The translations under genes were made by a program, and so were the position numbers. From Oscillospiraceae bacterium (GTDB lineage: Bacteria > Bacillota > Clostridia > Oscillospirales > Acutalibacteraceae), in NCBI GenBank assembly GCA_015065785.1, contig SVPR01000009.1:28531-92530 (forward strand): a stretch of 64,000 nt of DNA. Direction: 5' to 3'. Positions 50,754 through 61,000 of the stretch are shown piece by piece. The number at the start of each line of letters is the position of its first letter. Within the stretch, counting starts at the first letter, position 1. The notes below the pieces were generated by a model. That model was given only the letters and a program-made list of their open reading frames with translations, did no database searches and was not told the DNA's origin.

Positions 50754-52307
50754 TTATTTGCCCTCCTTCATCTTTTTAATAACAATGCCTGCGGCTTTTT
50801 CACCGGTATAGTAAGCACAGCCGTAGCCGTCGCCTCGTTCTTGTGTTGCACCACAGAAATAGAAGTTCTCAAATGGCTGGTCCTTGTCGTACTGAATTGT
50901 GCGTGGAAGCATACTATCCCACTTTTCAAGCATATAACCATAAGGTGTACCGAGTGGTGTGTTAAGATAACGGGCAAATGTTGGTGGAAGTGCAATTTCA
51001 ATTTCTTCAATATATGGCTTGATTGAAATGTTAAGTGCTTTTTCGCAGGTTTCAATCATATCTTCTGCAACCTTTGTCTTAAACTTTTTGTAATCCTGTG
51101 GTTTAATGTCTTTCATAACATCGCCGAATGTCATTGTTGTAAGGAACAGTTGGCTTGTGCCTTCAGGAGTACAATCAGGAATAATTTCGTTAAGGCAGTT
51201 AATGATACAATAACCACTGAAATAGTTCTGCGCAGCTTCATACTGCTTGTCAGAATCAGAATCGGGTGCAATAAATACAGAATAGTCTTTAATACCGAGC
51301 TCTTCCTTTGTTTTGTTCATACCAAGATAAACTGTAGTAAGTGTACAAGCTGTTTTTCTTGCATTAAGCATCTTAAGCTGAATTTCAGGTACATCCTTTT
51401 TATCCATAAGCTCAGTGAAAACCTTGTAAGGGTAGCAGTTACAAATAAATTGTTTAGCATAAACCTCTTTTTCACCGTTAATAACAACACCGACAGGTTT
51501 GCCGTCTTCTATTATGATTTTTGTTACATCGGAGTTGTACCAGATTTCACCACCAAAGTCGCGTATTTTCTGGTCTATTGCAAGACTCATTTCGTGGCTT
51601 CTTAAGTGAGGGATACCTGTACCGCTACGAACATAGCTGTGAAGCACACACAAATAGTAAAGAAAATCAAACTGTGAAGCAGGGGAGCCCATATAGCACC
51701 AGTAGGTGTTGAAAATATCCTGTGCTTTTTTAGGCATACCGAGTGCATCAAGTGCTTCTTTCACTGTATGAGAAATCATTCTCATAAGGTCAGGCACATC
51801 TTTTAAAGAACCGGGGATTTTAGAAGGGTCGTCAAGACATTCAAAGGCTTTGAACATACTTATAGATAAATCAAAAGCCTTGCGACAGCTTTCATAAGAG
51901 CCGGGAACTATTTCGTCAAGCTTTCTTGAAAATTCCTCAAAGCCTACAGGCATACGAGCATCAACAGTAACCTCTACACCATCTTCATTTATAAATGTGT
52001 CTTGGTCGCCATCCTTTGCAGGTACTACAAGACGGAATGTCGAGTTGTGCTTACACCAATCAACATCAGCATCAATGCGCTTGAAAACCTCTTCAATAGT
52101 ACCAACCTCTTTTTCGTCGCCGATACCTGCCAATTCGTGAAGCGATGGCTCAAACTCAAAGCGACCTCTTACAAATGAAGAAGCAGAGCCACCGGGGATA
52201 TTGTGTCTTTCTAAAAGGAGAGTAGAAAGACCGGCTTTTGCACAGTTGGCAGCAGCGGCAAGACCGCCGTTACCGGCACCAATTACTATTACATCATAGT
52301 TTTTCAT
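50754..52307 (-). CDS. Phytoene desaturase/retinol saturase (CrtI)-like FAD oxidoreductase
   Basis: YDVIVIGAGNGGLAAAANCAKAGLSTLLLERHNIPGGSASSF; C-terminal YFCGATQERGDGYGCAYYTGEKAAGIV. Confidence 0.87.
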   Translation of the reverse strand: MKNYDVIVIGAGNGGLAAAANCAKAGLSTLLLERHNIPGGSASSFVRGRFEFEPSLHELAGIGDEKEVGTIEEVFKRIDADVDWCKHNSTFRLVVPAKDGDQDTFINEDGVEVTVDARMPVGFEEFSRKLDEIVPGSYESCRKAFDLSISMFKAFECLDDPSKIPGSLKDVPDLMRMISHTVKEALDALGMPKKAQDIFNTYWCYMGSPASQFDFLYYLCVLHSYVRSGTGIPHLRSHEMSLAIDQKIRDFGGEIWYNSDVTKIIIEDGKPVGVVINGEKEVYAKQFICNCYPYKVFTELMDKKDVPEIQLKMLNARKTACTLTTVYLGMNKTKEELGIKDYSVFIAPDSDSDKQYEAAQNYFSGYCIINCLNEIIPDCTPEGTSQLFLTTMTFGDVMKDIKPQDYKKFKTKVAEDMIETCEKALNISIKPYIEEIEIALPPTFARYLNTPLGTPYGYMLEKWDSMLPRTIQYDKDQPFENFYFCGATQERGDGYGCAYYTGEKAAGIVIKKMKEGK

Positions 52308-52430
52308 TGTTGTTCCTCCGTTTTAATAAGAATTCAATATTTATCAGTTGTATTTTTGCAGAATTTACCTGAGCAAATATATATTTATTGTATAATTTTG
52401 TTAAATAGATGTCAATTGTGATTATGACAG

Positions 52431-52472
52431 AAAAAACCCCACCATCTTTGACAGATTGTTGAAGATGGGGGA
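52431..52472 (-). terminator. Intrinsic terminator downstream of GNAT gene
   Basis: Minus strand CCCCATCTT caacaatctgtca AAGATGGTGGGG TTTTTTC. Confidence 0.8.
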
Positions 52473-52479
52473 AGATGTA

Positions 52480-52914
52480 TTAAATCCATTGTATAAAAGC
52501 GGTTTTATCAGTACTGTTAAACCCTGCATTGCTGTAAAAATTATGTGTTGCTTCATCTTTTGAACCGGTAAGAAGCATCATTTTATAGCAATTTTCCTTT
52601 TCTGCGATTTCTTTAGCGAAATTTAAGCATTCGGTAGCGTAACCTTTTCCACGATAGGAAGAATGTGTTACAACATTTTCAATAAACGCATAAGGTCTTA
52701 TGTTTCTTGTTAAATTAGGAATGATTATACAAACACAAGAAGAAACGATTTTACCATCTTTTTCATTTATAATGATATGATGATTTTTATCTTTGATTAT
52801 TGTATTCCAAGTATCTTTTAAATGCTCTGTTGTTTCTGGTATAGCTTCTTCGTGTAAATGTAAATATAACTCTAATAATTCGAGCAATTCATTTTCTTTT
52901 ATTTCTCGGACCAT
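52480..52914 (-). CDS. GNAT family N-acetyltransferase
   Basis: AFIENVVTHSSYRGKGYATECLNFAKEIAEKENCYKMMLLTG. Confidence 0.92.
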   Translation of the reverse strand: MVREIKENELLELLELYLHLHEEAIPETTEHLKDTWNTIIKDKNHHIIINEKDGKIVSSCVCIIIPNLTRNIRPYAFIENVVTHSSYRGKGYATECLNFAKEIAEKENCYKMMLLTGSKDEATHNFYSNAGFNSTDKTAFIQWI

Positions 52915-52963
52915 TTTAACACCTTCTTCGGTTAATATTATAGCAGAGTTTTTTAAAAAAGCA

Positions 52964-53115
52964 ATTATTCATTATTCATCAGCGAGTTTACGAGCGGCTT
53001 CATCATTCATTATTCATTGAAAATCCGTTCTTTTAATGAATAGTGAATGATGAATAATGAAAAATGAATAATACAAAACAAAAATCCGTCCTCTTGCGAG
53101 AACGGATTTTCGTTT
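52964..53115 (-). repeat. Repeat family B, left inverted copy flanking tRNA cluster
   Basis: Near-identical to the reverse complement of 53674-53805. Confidence 0.9.
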
Positions 53116-53191
53116 TGGTGGGAACAATAGGGCTCGAACCTATGACCCTCTGCTTGTAAGGCAGATGCTCTCCCAGCTGAGCTATGCTCCC
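53116..53191 (-). tRNA. tRNA-Val(TAC)
   Basis: GGGAGCATAGCTCAGCTGGGAGAGCATCTGCCTTACAAGCAGAGGGTCATAGGTTCGAGCCCTATTGTTCCCACCA. Confidence 0.97.
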
Positions 53192-53300
53192 GAACACGAG
53201 TGATATTATAACATAATTATTAAAAAAATCAAGAGTAAATTTAATAAAACACAATCGTTTTTGAAATTTTAAAATAATACCAAATTTTTATAAAATACAC

Positions 53301-53329
53301 TTGACACAAGGTATTAGTTGTGTTAAAAT
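53301..53329 (+). promoter_or_regulatory. Sigma-A promoter of the plus-strand tRNA cluster
   Basis: TTGACA, 17-bp spacer, TAAAAT, 18 bp before tRNA-Gly. Confidence 0.8.
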
Positions 53330-53347
53330 ATCTCACGTTGAACAGAC

Positions 53348-53421
53348 GCGGGTGTAGTTCAATGGTAGAATCCCAGCCTTCCAAGCTGGTCGTGTGGGTT
53401 CGATTCCCATCACCCGCTCCA
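53348..53421 (+). tRNA. tRNA-Gly(TCC)
   Basis: Cloverleaf with CTTCCAA anticodon loop and encoded CCA. Confidence 0.97.
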
Positions 53422-53431
53422 TAGTAAACAC

Positions 53432-53508
<77 letters not shown>

Positions 53509-53514
53509 ATTGTG

Positions 53515-53591
53515 GTGGATGTAGCTCAGTCGGTTAGAGCGCCAGATTGTGGCCCTGGAGGTCGTCGGTTCGATTCCGATCTTCCACCCCA
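53515..53591 (+). tRNA. tRNA-His(GTG)
   Basis: Cloverleaf with TTGTGGC anticodon loop and encoded CCA; G at 53514 could be the G-1. Confidence 0.96.
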
Positions 53592-53599
53592 TTTTTTTT

Positions 53600-53674
53600 A
53601 GGGATGTAGCCAAGCGGTAAGGCAACGGACTTTGACTCCGTCATTCGTAGGTTCAAATCCTGCCATCCCTGCCA
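53600..53674 (+). tRNA. tRNA-Gln(TTG)
   Basis: Cloverleaf with CTTTGAC anticodon loop and encoded CCA. Confidence 0.96.
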
Positions 53675-53805
53675 AAACGAAAATCCGTCCTCTTATGAGA
53701 ACGGATTTTCGTTTTGTATTATTCATTTTTCATTATTCATTAAAAGAACGGATTTTCAATGAATAATGAATGATGATATCGCTTCGCTGATGAATAATGA
53801 ATAAT
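53674..53805 (+). repeat. Repeat family B, right copy flanking tRNA cluster
   Basis: Begins with terminator-like AAAACGAAAATCCGTCCTCTTATGAGAACGGATTTTCGTTTT directly at the tRNA-Gln 3' end. Confidence 0.9.
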
Positions 53806-53810
53806 CAAAT

Positions 53811-53839
53811 TTGACAACCAACCATCAATTGTGTAGAAT
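53811..53839 (+). promoter_or_regulatory. Sigma-A type promoter
   Basis: TTGACA, 17-bp spacer, TAGAAT, upstream of the 53857 ORF. Confidence 0.65.
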
Positions 53840-53871
53840 AACCTTAGAACTATAATGTGTGGGAGATATAT

Positions 53872-54159
53872 ATGGCTGAAGCGATATTAGAGTTTTTTCT
53901 TGAAATCTTCGTTGATATTTTTGGCGAAATGTTCTCAGGTTTAATTCATAATAATAAAAGAAATCCGGCACTCATAAAGGCTGCAAAAATAGTCGCGATT
54001 GTTGTTACAATAATTTTGGTTATGTTGTTTTTCATTGGTATCGGGTTTATATGTGAAATTGAGGGGAATACGGGTTTAGGCGTCGTTTTTGTATCGTTAC
54101 TTCCTATTGAATTGATTACGATTTTGGTGTTGTTCATCAAAAGTAAAAAGAAAAAATAA
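53872..54159 (+). CDS. Small membrane protein of unknown function
   Basis: Two hydrophobic segments in about 95 aa; consensus promoter upstream and terminator downstream; start ATG at 53872 or upstream in-frame 53857. Confidence 0.6.
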   Translation: MAEAILEFFLEIFVDIFGEMFSGLIHNNKRNPALIKAAKIVAIVVTIILVMLFFIGIGFICEIEGNTGLGVVFVSLLPIELITILVLFIKSKKKK

Positions 54160-54186
54160 AGCAGTTGCAACAATGCAACTGCTTTT
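54156..54186. terminator. Bidirectional terminator between convergent genes
   Basis: AAAGCAGTTGC aacaat GCAACTGCTTTT. Confidence 0.88.
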
Positions 54187-54189
54187 ACT

Positions 54190-55365
54190 TTATTCCAGCA
54201 CCCCATAACTATGGTCAACAACTAAAACTGTAAATATTTTACCATTACTCATTTCAGTGATTTTGTCAGTAATAATTTTCTCTAACTCTTCGTCAGAATA
54301 TCTATATTCAGGTGGTACAACAACGTCGAAAAGAACATTTTTATTTTCTTCACCCACAACGACTCTGAAATCGTGGAATGTGAGCTCTCTGTCAATTTCA
54401 CAAATAATGTCATTAACCATTTCTTTCAATTCATTAATTTCAGGTGAATCAAGAATTGTCGGGTCTAAATGTACTACAAGGTGAATATTTAATTCGCTCT
54501 TAAAATCTCTTTCAATCTGGTCCATTATGTCGTGGCAGACTAAAACATCAATTTTAGCATCCATTTCAATGTGTGCCGAAGCAAAATATGTATTAGGTCC
54601 GTAGCTATGCACCATAAGGTCGTGAACGCCTAAAACATTGTCATAAGACAAGATTTTCTTTTCGATTGTCTGAAACATTTCTTTAGTAGGTGGCTGACCT
54701 AAAAGTGGGTCTAAGGTTTCTTTTACAAGGTTAATTCCCGAAATTAAAATGAAAATAGAAACAATAACACCCATATAACCGTCTAAATTGAAGCCTGTAA
54801 AGTGTGAAATTGTACTTGCTATAAGAACTGCAGCAGTTGTAATAACATCATTTCTTGAGTCAATAGCCGTAGCTTCAAGTGCCTTAGAGTCAATTTGCCT
54901 GCCTAAGTATCTATTGAAAACCGCAAGCCACAATTTAACTAATATTGAAGCGATAAGCACAATAACAGTTGCAAGTGAAAAAAGACTTTCTTCGGGCTTA
55001 AAAATTTTAACAACCGATTCTTTAAAAATTGAACAACCTATAAGTAAAATGATAAATGAAATAATAAGACTTGAAATATATTCAATTCTTGCGTGACCGT
55101 AAGGGTGGTCTTTGTCGGCAGGCTTACCAGAAAGTCTGAAGCCTACAAGCGTAACAATTGAAGAGCCTGCGTCAGAAATATTGTTAGTAGCGTCAGCTGT
55201 AATTGAAACACTGTTTGAAACAGTACCAATAATAAGCTTCATAACACTTAACAGCAAGTTGCAGATAATTCCTACCGCACCTGCAAGTCTGCCGTATAAT
55301 TCTCTTCCTTTTTGCGTATTTATATTTGTATCCTTAATAAAAATTTTAATTAAAAGCCTTGTCAT
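54190..55365 (-). CDS. Cation diffusion facilitator (CDF) family transporter
   Basis: SISADATNNISDAGSSIVTLVGFRLSGKPADKDHPYGHARIEYISSL; ATG at 55365 chosen over upstream in-frame start. Confidence 0.94.
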   Translation of the reverse strand: MTRLLIKIFIKDTNINTQKGRELYGRLAGAVGIICNLLLSVMKLIIGTVSNSVSITADATNNISDAGSSIVTLVGFRLSGKPADKDHPYGHARIEYISSLIISFIILLIGCSIFKESVVKIFKPEESLFSLATVIVLIASILVKLWLAVFNRYLGRQIDSKALEATAIDSRNDVITTAAVLIASTISHFTGFNLDGYMGVIVSIFILISGINLVKETLDPLLGQPPTKEMFQTIEKKILSYDNVLGVHDLMVHSYGPNTYFASAHIEMDAKIDVLVCHDIMDQIERDFKSELNIHLVVHLDPTILDSPEINELKEMVNDIICEIDRELTFHDFRVVVGEENKNVLFDVVVPPEYRYSDEELEKIITDKITEMSNGKIFTVLVVDHSYGVLE

Positions 55366-55497
55366 AAAAACACCTTTCTTGAAAAAATGCCTTTCATTTA
55401 TTATATTGTAAATAAAAATAAAGTCAATAAATTTAGTTGATAAAAATGCTAATATATGGTATATTATTAAAAACAAATTAAAAAGGGGAGTTATTTA

Positions 55498-56418
55498 ATG
55501 GATAAAACTCTTGTAATTATGGCGGCAGGTATGGGTAGCCGTTTCGGTGGCTTAAAACAGATGGAGCCTGTTGGTCCTAATAACTCAATTATTATTGATT
55601 ATTCAATTTACGATGCTGTGAAAAACGGCTTTAATAAAGTTGTATTCATAATAAAAAAAGAAAATGAACAAATTTTTAAAGAAGTTGTTGGCGATAAAAT
55701 TGCAAAGCTTGTAAAAGTAGAGTATGTTTTCCAGGATGTAAATAATTTACCGAAAGGTTATAAAGTACCGGAGGAAAGAGTTAAGCCATGGGGTACAGGT
55801 CACGCAATTTATTCTTGTAAAGGCGTTGTAAATGAGCCTTTTATGGTTATAAATGCAGATGATTTTTATGGCAGAAATGCTTTTTCAGTTATTTCTGAGT
55901 GGATTGAGTCAGCTGATTTTAATGCTGAACCTGAAAATTATGCTATGGCAGCTTATCAGTTAAATAATACTTTAACTGAAAATGGAACTGTTTCACGCGG
56001 TATTTGTTCAGTAAATGCTGATAGCTTCTTAACCGATGTTGTTGAAAGAACAAAAATTATAAGAAAAGAAGACGGCAAAATTTATTTTACTGAAGATGAA
56101 GAAAACTGGACAGAGCTTCCTGAAGAAGTAAAGGTTTCAATGAACTGCTGGTGCTTCCCACCAAGCTTTATTGATGCAATTGAAGAGCACTTCAAAAAAT
56201 TCTTAGATGATGCTTTAGTTAGCAATCCGCTTAAGGGTGAATTTTATTTACCATTCATAGTAAAAGATATGTTGGCTGAAAATAAATGCACGGTTAAAGT
56301 ACTTGAAACAACTGATAAATGGTTCGGCGTTACTTATAAGGAAGATAAACCGGGCGTTGTAGCTTCAATTAACGAGCTTGTTAAAAACGGCGTTTATCCT
56401 GAAAAGCTTTGGGATTGA
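55498..56418 (+). CDS. NTP transferase / sugar-phosphate nucleotidyltransferase-like protein
   Basis: LVIMAAGMGSRFGGLKQMEPVGP; PFMVINADDFYG. Confidence 0.88.
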   Translation: MDKTLVIMAAGMGSRFGGLKQMEPVGPNNSIIIDYSIYDAVKNGFNKVVFIIKKENEQIFKEVVGDKIAKLVKVEYVFQDVNNLPKGYKVPEERVKPWGTGHAIYSCKGVVNEPFMVINADDFYGRNAFSVISEWIESADFNAEPENYAMAAYQLNNTLTENGTVSRGICSVNADSFLTDVVERTKIIRKEDGKIYFTEDEENWTELPEEVKVSMNCWCFPPSFIDAIEEHFKKFLDDALVSNPLKGEFYLPFIVKDMLAENKCTVKVLETTDKWFGVTYKEDKPGVVASINELVKNGVYPEKLWD

Positions 56419-56436
56419 GTAAAAAAGGAGTTTAAA

Positions 56437-57009
56437 ATGAAAAGAATTTTATCTTTTTCTTTAGTAATTATTATAGTTCTTTCTGTTTTTGTCGGATGCT
56501 CAAAAACCCCGGCGGAAGAAACAGAAAGCACCACAAAGGGCAGTTCAACACAGTACACTGTAAAAATCAGTGGAGATAGCTTTACTGAAGATTTTTCAGA
56601 AATAGAGTTTTACGAGCTTCTTGATGGCATTGACGGTTTATTCCATACCAAAAATATTGAAACAAACGAATATACTCTTCAGATGACCGAAGAAGCATAT
56701 AAAAAATTAAAAGAAATAAAATCCAAGGACGCTATAAAAAGCTTTGATGAAATTAAAAATGACACTGAAAACTATGTGACAGATATTAATTATGATGACG
56801 ATTTTCGCAATATAAAAGTAATTGCAGACCGCGAAAAATTACCCGAAGGCTCAATATCTGTTCTTGATGATGTTGTTTTAAAAATTGTTTCTCAGGCAAT
56901 GGCTTATCAGATTTACACTGTAGAAGGTCAGAATGTAAAGATTAGTGTAATTTGCTCAGATAACGAAGAGGTAGTTTTTGAAACAGCTTTCCCAATCGTT
57001 ATAGAATAA
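56437..57009 (+). CDS. Putative lipoprotein of unknown function
   Basis: Lipoprotein signal MKRILSFSLVIIIVLSVFVGCSK; 190 aa. Confidence 0.75.
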   Translation: MKRILSFSLVIIIVLSVFVGCSKTPAEETESTTKGSSTQYTVKISGDSFTEDFSEIEFYELLDGIDGLFHTKNIETNEYTLQMTEEAYKKLKEIKSKDAIKSFDEIKNDTENYVTDINYDDDFRNIKVIADREKLPEGSISVLDDVVLKIVSQAMAYQIYTVEGQNVKISVICSDNEEVVFETAFPIVIE

Positions 57010-57023
57010 ATTCTTGGTTTTAC

Positions 57024-57052
57024 TTGACAATTTCGTTTTGGTTTTATATAAT
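57024..57052 (+). promoter_or_regulatory. Consensus sigma-A promoter of greA
   Basis: TTGACA, 17-bp spacer, TATAAT. Confidence 0.85.
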
Positions 57053-57110
57053 ACAATCTATTAATTAGCATAATTCTTATTATAAATATATTCGAGAGGA
57101 TGTAATTCTA

Positions 57111-57596
57111 ATGGCACAACAAGATGTTATTTTAACCAGTGAGGGACTTAAAGAACTTCAGGATAAGCTTGATTATCTTAAGTCAGTAGGCAGAAAAGAA
57201 ACTGCTGAAAAAATCAAGGTTGCTCTTTCTTTTGGTGACCTTTCAGAAAACAGCGAATACGATGAAGCTAAATCAGAACAAGGTAAGCTTGAGGCTGAAA
57301 TCAAAGAGCTTGAAACAATGATTTCAAGAGCTAAGATTATGGAAGAGGATATCAGCACAGAAACAGTTCACATTGGTTCTGTTGTTACAATTAAAGAAAC
57401 AACTCGTGGTGCTCAGGAAAAGACATTCCGCATTACAGGCTTTGCTCAGGCAAATCCGGCTGAAGGTAAAATCTCAGACGAATCACCTGTTGGTAAAGCA
57501 CTTATGGGTCACAAGGTTGGCGATAAGGTTGTTGTTGAAGCACCAAGAGGCGAAATGACCTATAAAATTGTTAAAATTGATGTTGAATCTAAATAA
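57111..57596 (+). CDS. greA: Transcription elongation factor GreA
   Basis: LTSEGLKELQDKLDYLKSVGRKETAEKIKVALSFGDLSENSEYDEAKSEQ. Confidence 0.96.
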   Translation: MAQQDVILTSEGLKELQDKLDYLKSVGRKETAEKIKVALSFGDLSENSEYDEAKSEQGKLEAEIKELETMISRAKIMEEDISTETVHIGSVVTIKETTRGAQEKTFRITGFAQANPAEGKISDESPVGKALMGHKVGDKVVVEAPRGEMTYKIVKIDVESK

Positions 57597-57599
57597 TAA

Positions 57600-57635
57600 A
57601 AAATCGGTTTAGGTAAACCCTAAACCGATTTTTTT
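57600..57635. terminator. Bidirectional terminator between convergent genes
   Basis: AAATCGGTTTAGG taaac CCTAAACCGATTTTTTT. Confidence 0.92.
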
Positions 57636-57852
57636 ATTCAACTGATGTTGGTTCAAGTACATCGTTGTGCTCTCTGAAAAGAAATGAAATACACCAGATA
57701 CCAGCGAGAGCAACAAGAACATAAACTATTCTTGAAATAATAGCTGCCTGTCCGCCGAATAACCATGCAACCAAATCAAATTGAAAGAAACCAATTGCAC
57801 CCCAGTTGAGTGCACCGATAGTTACAAGAATTAAAGCTATTCTGTCTAACAT
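57634..57852 (-). CDS. DUF378 family membrane protein
   Basis: LDRIALILVTIGALNWGAIGFFQFDLVAWLFGG. Confidence 0.92.
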   Translation of the reverse strand: MLDRIALILVTIGALNWGAIGFFQFDLVAWLFGGQAAIISRIVYVLVALAGIWCISFLFREHNDVLEPTSVE

Positions 57853-58070
57853 ATTTTGTCAACTCCTTTTCCGAAATTATTCGGTAACAATATTATTCTC
57901 AAAAAAATTTTGCTTATGCGATATTATATACACCATTACATTAGGAAAAACAGAGATGAAGTTCCATTTTTGGTACATTTTGTATGATAATATTACGAAA
58001 GAAGATAATTCTATTTCAATTTAAGCGTTTATGTGTTATAATAATTAAAGATTTTAAAAGAGGGTGTACT

Positions 58071-61000
58071 ATGCTTCACTTAATCAAAGGCAGAGCAGGT
58101 AGTGGTAAAACTGCTTGGGTAAGAGAAAAAATTAAAGAGCTTATTGTGTCGGGTGAAAATCAGCCGCTCCTTTTAGTGCCTGACCAGTTTTCTTTTGAAA
58201 ACGAAAGAGCAATGCTTTCAATGTTAGGTGCTAAAAATATGAAAAAGGTTGATGTTTTTAGCTTTCCCAGACTCGCTACTTATAATCTCGACAGCAAAAT
58301 TTTAAAAGGAAAAATGTTTGCCGATGATGGCGTAAGAATGGCTTATATGAGCGAGGCTTTGTCATCACTTCAGGATAAATTAACAGTATTTTCAAGGGTT
58401 CGTCACAATGTGTCGGGGCTTCAGTCTTTTATTGATTTGAACAAAGAGCTTGAAACCTGTGCAATAACAAGTGAGGAATTACAAAATATCGTTGATAATA
58501 TGAAGCCTTGTCTTTTAAAGGATAAGCTCTATGAAATCAACTTAATAAATGAAGCATATAATGCACTTTTGCACAGAAGCTATTTTGACGATACAGAATG
58601 CTTGAAATATTTTAATGAATTTGCAGAAGAAACCAATTATTTTCAAGATAAAATTGTCTTTTTAGATTCATTCAAAGCATTTTCAGCACAAGAAATAAAG
58701 TGCATAGGAATAGCCTTAAGCCAGGCAAAAGATGTTTATATTACTCTTTGTACTGTTGATGGTAATTGCGAGGGTACGCCTTTTGCTTATATGAAAACCG
58801 TTGAAGAAAGAATAAGACGCGAAGCAAACAGACGCGGTGTAGAAGTAAGAGCAGAATTTTTTGCAAAAAGAAATAATTCAGTCAATAAAAGTATTTCTCA
58901 TATTGAAGAAAATATTTATTGTGACGAGGTTGAAACGCTTGAGGACGAAACAGATGGCGTTACAATTTTAAAGTGCAGAGATATTACCGATGAATGTAAT
59001 ACAGTTGCACTTCACATAAAAAAACTCATAAGAAGCGGTAAATATCGCTGTAAAGATATTGCAATAGTAGAACGCTCAAGCGATAAATACAAAAGAGTGA
59101 TGTGCGATGTTTTAAAGCGCTATGGTGTGCCTGTGTTTCAGGATAGTCGTCGACCGCTTTCTTTTGAAACACTGTTTATTCATATAACCTCTGCTTTGGA
59201 ATGTGTTTCTGATGGATTTAAAACTGAAAATGTAATGCGATACTTAAAAACAGGGCTTTCAGGAATTCCGTTTCAGGATGTTGCAAAGCTTGAAAAATAT
59301 GTTTTGGTCTGGAATATAAACGGTAATGCTTGGCTTAACGATTTCACAATGCATCCCGATGGCTTCGGTAGTGAAATTGATGATAACGCTAAAGAGCAAA
59401 TAGAATATCTTAATAATCTCAGAAAAAAGGCGGTTTTGCCGTTAGTCAAATTAAAAAAAGAATGTGACGGTGCTTCGGGTTTAGAAATTTCAAAGCTCGT
59501 TTACAAATTTTTAATTGACACAAGGGTTGACGATAATCTTTATAAATTATCCTGCACCCTCAACGAAGACGGTCTGCCTGTTGAAGCATTGCAAAAAGAA
59601 AATTCGTGGGATGCTTTAATTGATATTTTAGACACAATTTCAGAGATTACAAAAGATAAATATTACACCTTAAAGCGTTGGTTTGAGTTGTTTTCTATTC
59701 TTGTTTTCTCAAAGGATATTGGCGAAATTCCTCAAGGTCTTGACGAGGTTAAAATTGGCAGCGCCGACAGAATAAGAACAGAAAATATTAAAGTTGTGTT
59801 CTTAATGGGTGTTAATAAAAATGAGTTCCCAAGAGTTTCAACTGTTGGTGGTCTTTTGTCAGATTCCGACAGACGAGTTTTAACCTCTTTAGATTTGGAT
59901 ATCCGTCCACCGTTTGAGGAAACAATAAATGAAGAACGCTTTATTGCATACTGTATGCTCACCGCAGGTAGCGAAAAGCTTTATTTGTCATATCGTGAGG
60001 TTTCAGATGATGAAACAACCAGCGGTCCCTCTGAAATAATTGAACAAATCAAAGAATTTATGCCACAAGTAGCAATTGTTTCATCTGATAATATTGATGA
60101 AGTGGATAAAATAGAAAGCGAATTTTCTGCATTTTATACATTAGCAAGAATTTTTAATTCTGACAATGAATTGCGAAGCACTCTCTACGAATATTTTAAA
60201 AATAAGCCGGAGTATTTTGACAGATTGGCAAGTATTGAGTATGCACAAAATGGCAGAAAAGGTGATTTTGTAAATCAAGAAAAAACAAAATTACTTTTTG
60301 GTGAAAATATTGGGGTTTCTGCAAGTAGGTTAGACAGCTTTTATAAATGTCCTTTTTCTTTCTTGTGTCGCTATGGTTTTAAAATCGAGGAACTGAAAAA
60401 AGCCGAATTTAAACCGAATGACAGTGGTACGATTATCCACGGTGCTTTAGAAGAGGTTTTAAAGAATTATAAAGGGGCAGAGTTTTTAGAAGCACCTGAA
60501 GAAGAGCTTGAAGAATTTGTAAGAGCATATTTAAAGAAATACTTAGATGAAAAAATGGGTGGTATTCAAGATAAATCAAAAAGATTTATGTACATCTATA
60601 ACAGAATGATCAGTACACTTATGATGATTTTTGAACGCCTTAAAATTGAGTTTTCTGCAATAAGCTTTAAACCGGTTGATTTTGAGCTTTCTATTGGTGG
60701 TGAAGAGATACCGGCTTACTCATTACCGCTTGAAAAAGGTAATATTTCTGTTTATGGTTCAATCGACAGAGTCGATTTAATGGAAAAAGACGGAATTAAA
60801 TATATAAGAGTAATTGACTATAAAACGGGTACAAAAGAGTTTAAATTAGCTAACCTGTTTAGTGGTATAAATCTTCAGATGGTGCTTTATTTAATGGCTT
60901 TAAATAAAAATGGTGGCGATTATTACGGGGATATTATTCCTGCCGGTGTTCTTTACTTACCATCAAGAATTGGCATAAAGGATTACTTGAAAATGCGTAA

